Positions 22,951 through 34,402 of a stretch of DNA of 64,000 nucleotides are shown piece after piece. Position numbers and translations under genes: made by a program. The notes beneath the pieces were generated by a model. That model was not told where the DNA came from, searched no databases, and saw only the letters and a program-made list of their open reading frames with translations. This DNA comes from Saururus chinensis. Lineage: Eukaryota; Streptophyta; Magnoliopsida; Piperales; Saururaceae. The stretch's first letter is position 1, and each line of letters starts with the position of its first letter. The stretch spans positions 4,769,001 to 4,833,000 of the forward strand of contig CP141148.1 in assembly GCA_035235625.1 (NCBI GenBank), in the 5' to 3' direction.

Positions 22951-25900
22951 ATGGGTGGAGGTTCCAAGAGTGGAAAGGCGAAGAAGAGAGAGAAGAAGAG
23001 GCTGGAGGTCGATATGGAGAGCTTTGCGGAAGTTGGTGACAAGATAGCTCCTTTCATTGGTTACTTCCCCTCGGGCTTTGACCCTCAGCGAGTCGGGAAA
23101 GCCGATGGGGGCAAGGATCATGGTGACGGTAACCCCCAAATTAAGGTTTTTAGACACAAAAGCTTTGTGAATCGACTGCAGCTTGTTGTTAGTCCTGAGC
23201 AGTCGAAAGTGGACTTTGTTGGCTCAAGCCACATTGGCGAAGCTGCTGCCACACAGGGCTGTACCTATGCCGTAGGGGTTTTGGACCGGGAAACGCAGTC
23301 TCTCAAGATTGTCCCCATTGCTGCCAATAAGGTAATTTCTTATATTTCGTTATATTCTTTCTATTCATCACCTCCAAGTTTGTCTTTGATACTTTGAATA
23401 TGTAGAAAGTAATATTGAGAACTTCTCATAACCAAATGTGGAGGCGCTCTTGTCTATGTGCGCGAGATGTTTTTTTGCTGTGTGTGAGATGTTGTATAGA
23501 CAGTTAATTTTTCTTTTAAATACGTGTGTATGTAGATGTCATGCCAACCTGTTTTTTTTTTTTATATTTTTTATGGCTTTTCTTTTAAATTGCAATCAAA
23601 TGGACATTATGGATGAAGATAGGTATGTGATTTGCGCTACACACTGATGCCAAAAAACGAGTGATTTTTGTATGAGAAAATGCTAAGTGCTCAATGAGAA
23701 CTAATGATACGGAATATGACTAACAATTTCTAGATGAAAATGTCCGTTAAATATTCAAATAATTGATTTCATGCCTTGCTTTTGTGGCAATATGCATTTT
23801 GTGAGGTTGGGGCACTTCTTTAGCACTTTTCATGTGACATTACGCTTTTGTCCTCCATAGTATCTATTGTCAAGCATAATAAGTGATCAGTAAGGCTTAA
23901 TGATACATAATTTGACATAACAATTTCAGGATGAGAAAGTCTCTCCACACTTATAACAATTTTATTCCCTGAAAAGTGATTTAATTGTTGGTAAATAATT
24001 GGATTTTCAGTTTAAATGTTAGACTATTGTTGAAGGTTGAAGTGTGCAAACTTTGAAGAGATGTGCCCATCCTGAAATTGTTATGTTGTATTGCGTATCA
24101 TGCGTTTAGGTAGACATTATACTGGCTGAAAACAGTTGTGGCTCATGTCAAGTACTGAAGAAGTACCTAAACCCCACAAAATTGGAGTATGAACATATGT
24201 TCTTGTAGAGGCCAAGCATGGTCATTCATTGTATTTATGACAAGAAAAATTTCATCTTGTAGCTGATAGGGTAGATGGTGATAAAACCTGTATTTTAACT
24301 TGGCGATCGATCATTCGACTTATTGGACTCGATATCTTAGAGATTGATCAATTGCTTTAATTGGGTGATTGATTGTTCAAGTTATTGGACTTGATTCATT
24401 AGCCTACCAGTCGATCATTATTGAGGCCATTGATCGCTACAAGTTTTGTCTTAGAAATAACACCAAAGATGAAATGTAACCAAAGAAAGATGGCCACCTT
24501 GTGGAAAAGGAATACAACATTCCACCACGTTTCTGCAATTGCCTTATCCTTAAGGAAAACCCAAAGGAAAACACAAAAAAAAAAGTCATCTTCAAGCATC
24601 CATGTGACATCCTCCAATGGTTGTCCGTGCCATACAATGAGAACCTCATAAACAATTCGCCCGAGCGACGAACACGGTGTTTGTTCAAGATGGATGCCGG
24701 CTGTAAGGGTGGAACCAAAGATTGTGGCAAGGGAGATGGATCTTAGTTGCCCAGCTAAGAGGAGTCTCCTACGAAGTGGCAGAGTCGGGATACATGGAAC
24801 ACTGGATGAATCAAGGAAGAATATGTTAAAAGGCGAAACCGGTAAGTCGAATGAACGATCGATCTCCTTGTTAAAGCAATCGATCAATCCCTTAGCAATC
24901 GAGTTCAGTAGGTCGAACGATCGATCGCATTGTTAGAGCGATCAATAGCCCTGTTACTATTTGTAAGACCATTTGGCTTGAGTCAGGAATGAATGAATTA
25001 ATTGACATCTCCTCCTCCCTTGTCTCCCTCTCCTTCCTCTCCCTCCACGCCTAGCCCTGTTGTGCCACCGGGCACAACAGTGAGACTTTTCTCAGTCATT
25101 CCAGGGTAACCTGATGCACATTTGTTCAATGTAATATTTGCATAGTGTAGATATCATTTGCTCCTGTTCACTTACAACTCATCTTGTAATTCATTTTTGT
25201 TTTTTTTCCCGCACTAGTGTATGCCCTTAGTGGCGTGTTCTTTGATTTTGTGACATATCTGTGGTGCATGTACAGATCTTTAGATTGGAACCAAGACTTC
25301 GAGAGTGTCCAGACTACTTAAAAGAAAAGGATGTTGGAGCTGAAAAGAGTGAAGTCAAAATGAGGGACCTCACTAACTTATATGGAACAAAGAAAGAAAA
25401 ACGCCGGGTATGACATTTCTTTGCCTCTTTTGTGTCTATTTGAAGAGTATGCATATGATTCTTCTTTTTTTAGGAAAGTCTTAATCACTTTGACCTGCTT
25501 AATCGTTGACTGAAAATTATAAATAAAACCCATGACTTGCACTCTTACTGCCATTATAGACAAGTGAATAAGATTTTCTTGTAATAAAAAAAAGGTAAGA
25601 TTTTCTTATAATTGTTTACATTAACTAATGAAAGTAAGCAAGATTATAACCCAATTATGTTTTAGTGATTGTTGCCAGTATTTGTTGTAGCAAATTGACA
25701 AAACTGCCTGACCTTGAAAATGTAGGAAAAGATTTTGGTGTAGAAATATAGATTAGTTTTTTCCCTTAAGGATTTTCTTTTCTCTCAGACACACTTTCTT
25801 TCAATCTATTATCAATTGGAGCTATCCTGAAGTCTGTCTTGTATAATCGTTCTACAAGTGTTCTATTTCACAAAGGGCTATGGTCACCTAGAACTGTTGA

Positions 25901-27545
25901 CAATTCTTCTTTTGTTGACCTATTTCTGTTTATTCTTTTTCTCATTTTGACTTGATGATCAATCTTCTCATTCTTTCTTGGGTTCGAAACTTAAAAAAGA
26001 AGATAGAATTACTTTGTTCGTATTTCTCTACAACCTGATGTTTGTGTTATATACTATTCCCTTGTCAAGCGTCTTCTTACCTACCAATTATGTTCTCTTC
26101 CCGTCTTTGTGGGGTACCTTTAGCAAATGTTCCTTCCATTTTTTGGTTGTTTGAGAATTCTTCTTCACTGTAGTGGTCGTTCAGCCACTTGTAGTTTGTG
26201 TTTGTCTCTAATGGTCAGCCTTATACCACATTTCGGTGTGAAGTATCATCAAAACAGATGTTATGAGATTTAAATGTATTTGCAATGCCTATATTTCTTT
26301 AAGCATTAAAATGAGGAAAGATCTTTTGTTCTCCACAACCTTGTGCTTCAACTGTACTTGACTGAGCACCAGAAGAAGTAAAAAACAATAGTGGCATCCT
26401 GCCACAGATCACCCCATCCATACAAATTCCTGAGGTGCTGGTGGTAGTGTGCCAGTGCGATTCCACTGTAAAATTATAAACATCTGGCAGTGGAATCCCA
26501 CTGCCAGTGCAAAATGATTACAAAAAAAATTTATTGGGTTGTAGTGAGTAGTGGGCTAGGATAGCTTGTTGGGTTAAAAAAAGAGAAATATCCCCCAATT
26601 CACGCAAAAAATATATCATATATTATATGGAAGAAATGTACACTGAGTGGCATTTTATATTTTTCTTCCTGCAGGTTGAAAATCTTGATGCTTCCCGTTA
26701 TGAAGGTAATTCTGTAGCACAAAAAATTGTTGAAGATAAACTGGAAGCCATCTCATTCAATGAGGAGGCTGCTGAACATGTTACTGGATATAATGAACGT
26801 AATTTACCGCCATATGATCTAGAGGCTACAACCCCAGAAAATGCTTACGCTCTGGACAAGATTATTACGAGGGGGGAGTGGTATTACCTATCAGATATTA
26901 TGGACCTTCTACAATCAAATCCAGGTTCCATTCTTTCTACAGAATTCTGGCAAAGTGGTGGTTATCCAAGCTTTGTCTGTAATCGGATACGTAAACTTGG
27001 GGAAGTTGAGGTGAGTACATTATGTTGTCCTTTTCTATCTTTTGTTTTTGTATGTATATGTTCTTTTTCAGTTTCCCTTTCCTTCCATTACTGATTGAAT
27101 AAAACTGCTTTTGCAGGATGAGTATGAAAAGGAGAAACTTGCTGGTATATTTTCATATATCACCCACTTAATAAAGTTTAAAAATCTAGCGAGACATTAT
27201 AAGAAATTGATTCAAATTTCCAACCCAAATAGCTCTTCAAAGTATCAAGATATACCCGTCATTTTCTACCAAAAGCTCTTCAGGATGTTTGTAGATACAG
27301 AAGGAGTTAAAGTGTCAACTGAAAAAAGTGATCTTCTCATCAGCTACATCTTAGTACTTACACTCTATGCTGATGGATTTGAGACTGAAATTTCTGATAT
27401 TGCAAAGGATCTACAAGTGAGTAACACGACATTAAGACCGTATTATTTGGAGTTGGGTTGTAAGATTAAGAAGTCCCTCTCAGTGAGACTTCCTGTCCCT
27501 CTGAAATTACCGGACCTGAGAGTGAAAAAGAGGCAGCGGCGATAG
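22951..27545 (+). CDS. RPA49: DNA-directed RNA polymerase I subunit RPA49, 4 exons, 425 aa
   Basis: Exons are 22951-23331, 25276-25407, 26675-27010 and 27117-27545, all with GT-AG introns in phase 0. RPA49 is a Pol I-specific subunit that pairs with the A34.5-type subunit through its N-terminal half and contacts DNA through C-terminal tandem winged helices, supporting rRNA gene initiation and elongation in the nucleolus. Diagnostic parts are GYFPSGFDP near residues 36-44, KVDFVGSSHIGE, the YAVGVLDRETQSLKI core just before the first intron, IFRLEPRLRECPDY opening exon 2, and the WYYLSD...ILSTEFW region of exon 3. Lysine-rich ends (KAKKREKK, KKRQRR) fit nuclear import. The length is close to that of plant RPA49. 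The start at 22951 gives the usual short basic N-terminus. The same frame stays open upstream through an alanine repeat to 22642, which I consider untranslated. Confidence 0.93.
24540..24770 (-). pseudogene. Frameshifted chromodomain relic of a Ty3-type retrotransposon in RPA49 intron 1
   Basis: On the minus strand one frame reads ILNKHRVRRSG and the next reads VYEVLIVWHGQPLEDVTW. Together they match the pattern at the C-terminal end of chromovirus integrases (P-x-x-IL-x-KR-x-VRR, then EVLI-x-W-x-x-x-P-x-E-x-x-TW). The two parts are in different frames, so the relic is broken. No other retrotransposon domain is visible around it. Confidence 0.55.
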
Positions 27546-28019
27546 CCAAGATATGATAGCTCTGAGGTATGATCTTACACACTCTGCAAACTTTGTAAAA
27601 TCTGGAATTTTGGATCATTACCGATGCCAAGCGTTTATGGCTATACTAGTTTTAGTTTAGATGTGCATTGGAAGGTAATTACTTAAAAATTGCTGAAGTT
27701 ATACTTTTTGGGTAAACAGACAAGCAGCCAGCTCAAGGCTTTGAAAAAAAAAAACTGTGTTTATTAAGAAGACAATCAGCTTGATGTCATTCCCTAAGTT
27801 CAAAGAGTCGAAATGTTAGCTTGCATATTACTGTTATGATACTTCCCTTCCCAACCATAATGGGATCTACATATACGTTGATGTTAATATTCAAAATTTT
27901 TATGGTGGTACCAAGTTGGTACTACCAATATCATTGTGGTCTTAACCAAAGGAAAGTTTGGGGTCGCTTTACTAGAATGTGTAATTTGTCGTAGAAAATG
28001 CTTACAGTTGAGATATGAC

Positions 28020-28491
28020 TAGGGTTGTCAAAGGGTCGAGTTGGCCTTTAGGGTCGGGTTGGCTTTGACCCTAACCTTAAAAAGGTCGAGTTAAGACCCA
28101 ACCCTATTAATTATTATAAACCCTACTTGGGTTGGGTTGGGTCGGGTTGGGTTATGTAGGTAACAAAAGATTACTTCAATGATCTCATATTGTTCACATT
28201 TTCATAAAACATTTTGTATATATTTCCTTCGGGTTAGGAGACATTAACAACCCCAATCACAAAAAATGCACGTTGAACACCATAACAATCCAGGAAACTT
28301 AAGATTAGGAGATTTGTCTCACGTGTCATCCCTAACCCTTATATTAAACATGTAAGATATATGGGTTTAACGGGTTTGGTGGGTTAGTAGGGTAATTACT
28401 CTACCCAACCCTTATACTGATAGGGTCCATTTTTGAGACCCTATCCCTAACCTTTCTATTAACGGGGTTGGGTCAAGTTTTGACAGCCCTG
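28020..28491. mobile_element. hAT-like MITE downstream of RPA49
   Basis: Inverted ends TAGGGTTGTCAAAGGGTCGAG and, from the right, CAGGGCTGTCAAAACTTGAC. The 8 bp flanks GATATGAC and TATATGTC match at six positions. The interior is built of GGGTTGGGTCGGGTTGG-type motifs. It is related to the element at 5520-6077. Confidence 0.75.
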
Positions 28492-29765
28492 TATATGTCT
28501 TCCCTTTAGCAATGGGGTTATGGCCATTCCAGAGAGAAAGTGGATTTTATGTCCTTTGAGATGTAATTAGGATGTGTTTTGTTCAAAAGCAATGTTTCTC
28601 TCTTGTCTTAATCATGATGATTGATGTACATGTATAACACATACATCTGTGTGCATTACTTAAGGTACACATGTATTAGATTCCTAAATTTATATTAGTG
28701 AAATTTAATATAAATGCTTTGTTGCATTACTGATGATCTAATTGTGTCTACTTTTAAACGTTGCGGTATAAAGGGCCAGTGCGGAGTTGGTGTGTTTAGA
28801 TTTTGGTGGAGAATGACCAAAAATAGGTAGAGGTTATCAAAATACTGATTTCACTGATTAGCTTAACAAACACAATATTGATAGTTTTTAAGATGTTAAA
28901 GCTTATAGGATCTATTGTGGTATTAGGAAGTGTGGCCTCGTAGCTCAAACTTTTATAACTAATACATTGACAAGGTCTTCACATTTGTACTAAGTAGAGA
29001 TATTTTAATAATTTACCTGATGATAATTGATAGTTCGTGTTTGCAGAGTATGATAATTTCATTCGTAGTTGATATCTGCATGCCCTGGTTTGGTAGAGCA
29101 ATTGGAGTTTTTGTGGCTTACGACAAAGAAAGATGTTTTGGTCCGAGTACTCCTATTCGGAGAAGTTACAAGTGAAAGATTCTGGCTGTTGTGCATCAAA
29201 ATCCTTCATTTTCTTCAAGTGGATCTTGTTATCTGAGAGATCTTAAAGCGTCACTGTTGCTTTATCTTTATGACAATAGATATTTTTAGGTCTCATATAG
29301 GTGTTGAGAGTTCCGGAATACCAACTTTAGTTGTTAATCAACATCTCCTTGGCCCCGTTCGTTACTCTTTATCATACTCAAATTTGTTGCTATTGGATTG
29401 AAATTGCACATTTTAAATACTTGGTCATAATAATTGTCTTATTTAATTTTTTTAAAATGAATTTTAAAATAGGAGCTCAAGCATGGTACATATGGTCCTA
29501 AAATGGTACTCAGTAGTTATATACCAGTTTAGACCTCTATGTATCATAGAGCACGGACAGGTTAGACACGGCAGCTGAATTGTAGCCCACTTCAGGCTCT
29601 AATGATTGAGAAGCAAATTAGACATGAATAGGACTTCTGAAAAAAAACACCTCTTTTGTCGTTTCATTTAATATTTTTGTTATATTTTACATATTTTTGC
29701 CATAATTTTCATAAATTTGTAAAAATATTTTTTTCTTTATAAATAAATAAATATATATATGAAAA
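28492..29765. other. Intergenic, no gene seen
   Basis: AT-rich sequence without supported coding exons, RNA genes or clear terminal repeats. Confidence 0.4.
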
Positions 29766-29974
29766 AAGTTTATATGAGCTCGGGCTCATATATGCTTAAG
29801 TGAGCCTGGGCTTTATGGGCCGTTGGATTTACATCCGGCGGCCCAATGAGTATTACCTATGAAAATTATGAGCCACCGAATATAAATCTAGCGGCCCATA
29901 GAGCCTGGGCTCATGTAAGTATATATGAGCCTGGGCTCACGTAAGTATATATGAGCCCGGGCTTATATAAACAG

Positions 29975-29976
<2 letters not shown>
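29766..29976. mobile_element. GC-ended inverted-repeat MITE, relative of 22495-22668
   Basis: Starts GTTTATATGAGCTCGGGCTC and ends GAGCCCGGGCTTATATAAAC. The right arm carries an extra tandem copy of ATATGAGCC(T/C)GGGCTCACGTAAGT. Inner parts contain GGGCCGTTGGATTTACATCC and a matching inverted block. It abuts a (TA)n tract. Confidence 0.55.

Positions 29977-29980
<4 letters not shown>

Positions 29981-30052
<72 letters not shown>
29981..30052. repeat. (TA)n microsatellite
   Basis: About 36 uninterrupted AT dinucleotides next to the GC-ended MITE. Confidence 0.95.
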
Positions 30053-30057
<5 letters not shown>

Positions 30058-30680
30058 TTATTTAACAATAAGATAGACCAATGCTTTTACAATGTTTTGA
30101 AATACCCAAGCTAGGTAACACCCTAATGTTTATTGTACCATGGAATATGCATTTGTTCTTTTGTGGTATGCCAGCATGTGGCATAAGGCTCTGTAAATTG
30201 CTAATGAACCTTCCGACGATTGCAGGTAGACTCATGAGATCCACAACATTATTTTCATTAGGAAGTATGGGTCTCACAGTTTTAAGGCATCAAATATCAG
30301 CATCAAACCCTTGAATTACAGGTTTTGAATTTTGTGCTTTTAACACACACACACATATATCTTATAGGTAGGATCCATAGTAATAAAGGGGTGAACATTT
30401 CTTGTTTTGTAGGCATTAGCCATTTGAGTAATGCTATTCTAGCGTGAAGATTTTCACGTTTCATCACTTTTATATTATTAATGTAAATAAGCCTCATACA
30501 TCACTAATGTAAAAATAATAAAGTAATATTTTGATGTGTAAAGTATTTTTCTTAGTTGTTAGGCCAAGCTATGTTGGATCAAGTTATAAACTCGGCTTAT
30601 ACTGATAATTGTGATTGGTTAGGCTATTAGGTGTATTAGGGTTCACCCACCTAGTTTATATTAACTTTACATTTGGCGGT

Positions 30681-30686
<6 letters not shown>

Positions 30687-30744
<58 letters not shown>
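30687..30744. repeat. (TA)n microsatellite
   Basis: About 29 uninterrupted TA dinucleotides. Confidence 0.95.
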
Positions 30745-30749
<5 letters not shown>

Positions 30750-30761
30750 GCCAATCATCTT

Positions 30762-31210
30762 CTAATTACTGAGAATCAAATTTTCCTCGCTCCGACCCTC
30801 GCCGTCTTCTCCATCACCTCGGCAGCCACCCGGGGCGTCTCCCATCTCGCTTCCCCCCCCGCCGCTCACATCTCCACCTCCTTCTCGCCCCTTGGCACAA
30901 CCCATCCTCTCAATATCTCCTCCCAGCTTCAATGCCCCACTTTCCCAAAGCCTTCTCTGTTTCTCCTGGGCGACCATCAGATTCTCCTCTCCCGGGTGAA
31001 CCAGAACCAGCCCTCCTCCCTCTTCCGCTGTTGGTTCCCAAGGACCAGAAGCTACCGGTGCCCGTCCTAGTTTAGCAGCCACTCCTCCATATTCCTCCAA
31101 GATGACGACGATGCCTCATCCTTGCACAGACTCTCCTCTCCTCCCACCAAGCTTTTCTACGCAACTATATATTAGTGGAAGCATCTCGAAAGCCGGCCTC
31201 AAAAGGGAAA
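30762..31210. other. C-rich island, possible 5' leader
   Basis: A sharp rise in C+T content (CTTCTCCATCACCTCGGCAG and similar) on the plus strand right after the (TA)n tract resembles a plant 5' leader or first exon. The open frame on the minus strand at 30762-31100 is glycine-rich and low complexity, and I regard it as a by-product of base composition. It may belong to the decayed MATE locus that follows. Confidence 0.3.
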
Positions 31211-31868
31211 CCTTCTTATCTCAACAATAATCTTCTGTTCATAAATGTTGTTCGATTTTAGGTATTATAGTTCAGGTTTTTTTATGTTCTCTTTGTGGTG
31301 TACGCCACTCTTGAAGCTGTGAAGGGAATTGATAAAATCCACTTTTGCTCAATTACATTTTTTTTTTGTCTCAACATTTTTCTTTCTTTTTTCTTAGCAT
31401 GATTATTTCCTTTCAAGCTTCGATGTTGATATTGAGAAATAGAAGGCCCTACAAATGGACTGTTTGACTTATGTTTAGGATGCTGAGTGTGAAGGGAATT
31501 GTTGTTGGTTTACTTACAATCTGGGTTGTCTACAAGCTTGTAGGTTTAACCTTTCCAGTTTCTAATTGCTTAGGTTTTTTTTCGCAGGGTGTCATTATAA
31601 ATAAACTTTCTATCTTTATTGATTCGTCCTGGTATTCAAATGCTTCATTTTTTTTTTTGTGAATCATTGCAATTGGATTCTCACAACTGGTCAAGATCAA
31701 ACTATGAGGAACTATAAGTACTATAATCTTCTCTTCATTGATTATGTAGCTTGTTTTAAAAAGTCGATTTTTTATATGCTTGAGTGATCAATGGCTGATA
31801 TTTGATATTTTGGTTCAAGTGTATTTAATACCCTTCACTGCATTTAAGTGATATTTAATGATGTGTGT

Positions 31869-32040
31869 TTCACATATCTGTTGGTCTACCACACGTCTCT
31901 AGGCTTCAAGGGGGCTGCCCTGTCTGCAACATCCTCCTTGTGGATCTCCTTATTTATGCAGGCATTCTATGTCAATCGGTCCAAAAAGTTCTTTTACACT
32001 TGGGAGGGGCTCTCCTCCAAGGCTTTCAACTATGTGTTTA
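31869..32040 (+). pseudogene. Single-exon relic of a MATE (DETOXIFICATION) transporter
   Basis: One frame reads a stretch like an internal exon of plant MATE antiporters: YHTSLGFKGAALSATSSLW, then FYVNRSKKFFYTWEG and SSKAFNYV. Plant MATE proteins have about 480 residues and 12 membrane helices. Only about 55 residues are present and no neighbouring exon with matching phase was found, so this is a relic. The frame runs straight on into the tRNA-like sequence at 32043. Confidence 0.65.
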
Positions 32041-32042
32041 GT

Positions 32043-32127
32043 GGCTTTTTAGCTCAATTGGGGTAGAGCACTTGGGAACATGGAATATCTGTCCTAAGAG
32101 ATGGTGGTTCAAATCCATCAAGAGCCT
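32043..32127 (+). ncRNA. tRNA-like sequence with enlarged anticodon arm
   Basis: The acceptor arms GGCTTTT and AAGAGCC pair over 7 bp with one wobble. The D arm is GCTC...GAGC. The T arm is GGTGG-TTCAAAT-CCATC. TAGCTCAATTGG and GGTTCAAATCC resemble Pol III A and B boxes. The anticodon arm is abnormal: a 7 bp stem (CTTGGGA/TCCTAAG) closes a 14 nt loop without a proper U33-anticodon arrangement. I regard it as a tRNA-derived relic or element, not a working tRNA. An inverted relative lies at 33973-34060. Confidence 0.6.
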
Positions 32128-33972
32128 GATTACAATTTGAATTTAGTTGTTCAGTTTAAGTTTGCAATGCATACTGTATAAAGTCATCATGAAAGTGACC
32201 ATGTTTATTGACATAGAGTTTGCAGCCTCCTTTGTTCCAGTACTAGTTTGACAATGGATGAGGTACAAGTTTCAAACATGGTCAAATTTGGCTATGGTAA
32301 CTCCTTGAATAACATCTTGTATATGTGACTTGGAGTGTGGTAAGGATGGACATTGGAGGTTTCAGGACTATGTCAACCTGCCTGATATCTACAAAGAAGT
32401 GGTCACCCAGAAATAAAAATAATCCAGATTGGTAATTTATTTTACCACAAATAAATTTTAACTTTAGATTCCCTATGTTTATCTCTATCTATTTCCTACT
32501 ATTCTAGAGGCACAGAGGAAGGACTGGGGTCTTTCCATATTCTCTGCAAATGATTCCTTTCACCTTTTTTAGTGCTTTGATCATTGCCCTGCAGAAAGAA
32601 AAAAACATAACTAAATCCCCAGCACTGACAGATATGTGATAATGTAGAGAAAAGGGAACAAGCACAACGTCAACAGATTCCTTGTTTCCTTGTTTGAGTC
32701 CTCCCACTTTAGGATTCCTTCTCTCTATTCATTGAATTGGGGCCAGTCTTTTGGTTACTAGAATAACATAGTAAGTGTTTCCAGTTATGACAGCATCCAT
32801 GCTAGAATTATACTAATAGGATCCACCGAAGTACATCATCATAGTTGTTGTGGTTTACAAAATCTATGAAATAGTGTTGAATTGGGGTTGAAGCCCTCTT
32901 TGCAACCCCTCTTAGAACATACACTCTTTCTCTCTACGTTTATTTTTATATGTCGCTATAAGAAGTATTTGCGATGCTTAGAAAGTGTCACAAGTGATTT
33001 TTGACACGAGAAAATTCGCCTAGGGAGTTTACCGCACCCAACTGTGTGAAATTTTGCCTCGCTGTGCTTAAAAACCTCCTGCCCCTCAGTGTCTCCTCAC
33101 CAGACGACTATTTGCTGCCTCCGCACGTCTGCCATGCGGCTCTGAAGTAAAAAAATGCCTAAATTTTAAATAATAACTACAAAACTAGGGCTTTATTTAT
33201 TACAAGAATGTCAGTCATATAAGGACCCATAATTCATGACTGACAACTATCGGACACACCCATAATTCATGTCTGAAAGCGCGATCTTTTCCCATACTGG
33301 TGCAGAGGGAATTGGCCTCATTGAAACGGAATAAAGTGCAACATCCTACATGAAAACAAAATTGTGTATAGAAGAGTAGCAGGACAATTAATTAAAATTC
33401 TGTGCTTGTGTTCTCAATAATCATTTGATAGTTTTGTTATTCTTTTATAGGTTGATCTAAACATTTTTCTAGTTTTTTTTGTACCCTAAGATTATGTGGT
33501 TCAAAAGTAAATAATACAGAATTTTATTAATATTTATTGCTTGCATAACATGTTACTGTGCAACTCTGATTATCTGCAGTAGTAGAAGTCAAATGTCAGT
33601 ATGGCAGAAATATGCAGCTAACATCCAACTTTGGAGATAGCTAGATTTCATGGTTGTAAGTAATGGAAATGCTCCAACATCTTGGTAAGGAAGTTTTTCC
33701 CTAAAGAGTTGAATAGCTTGAATCATGTGTAGACTGAGCCTGCCCACTGTGTAGTTATTTTGTTTGCTCATTTAGTAGTGCTATTTAGACTCTAATGCAA
33801 CATGCCATATGTTGCTGCATTGTATGATTTAAAGATTTATCAGTCTGCTTATTGTTGCCCTCCGTTGGTAATCATCTTATGCCCTGTGCTCCTCTTGAAC
33901 GGCATATTTAGAGCACATCACTATCCTCTTGAGTGAGCTTTCTCAATGACAATTTCACATTAAATATTGCTT
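32128..33972. other. Spacer between the two tRNA-like sequences
   Basis: No supported gene. Open frames here are short and show no recognisable motif. Confidence 0.35.
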
Positions 33973-34060
33973 AGGCTCTTGGTGGATTTGAACCACCATC
34001 TTCTCAAGAAAAAAGAAATAATCCAATTCCTAAATGCTCTACCAATTGAGCTAAAGAGAC
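33973..34060 (-). ncRNA. Second tRNA-like sequence, inverted relative of 32043-32127
   Basis: On the minus strand the acceptor arms GTCTCTT and AAGAGCC pair at six of seven positions. The D arm GCTC-AATTGGTA-GAGC and T arm GGTGG-TTCAAAT-CCACC are perfect. The anticodon arm is again enlarged: TTTAGGA can pair with TCTTGAG (with wobbles) around an 18 nt loop. Similarity to the first copy stops at the acceptor ends. Confidence 0.6.
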
Positions 34061-34402
34061 TCTCACAGTCACGACCAAGAGAAAAAGATTTAGATATTTA
34101 AATTTATAAAAAGAGGAGATACTAGCCCACAGAGTCAATGCACCTTCAGAGTCCCTTTCCCTCTTCACAACTACTAATCAACACTCAAATCATAATTAAT
34201 CCAAATTGGTGATAACCAAATCCTAAATTACCATCCTTGTACAAATTCTATTTAACATTTTTTAAGCATTTAACTAATCAAATGTATAGAAGATTTGACT
34301 AATCAAATCAAATCCCCTTTAAGGATTTTAACAAACGTCTACTATGCAGAGATCAAAGAAGAAACATTTCCATAAAACAAAGAAGAAAGAGTCATAGATT
34401 AA

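Noticed and set aside
24399..24887. 162-codon minus-strand ORF as a gene
   Set aside because: Only a short middle part resembles a chromodomain, and its upstream half lies in another frame. The rest has no family features and lies in an RPA49 intron.
30762..31100. Glycine-rich minus-strand ORF
   Set aside because: Low complexity produced by the C-rich plus strand. No domain, no partner exon.
32043..32127. Functional tRNA gene
   Set aside because: The anticodon arm has a 7 bp stem and 14 nt loop and no proper position 33, so a working tRNA is unlikely.
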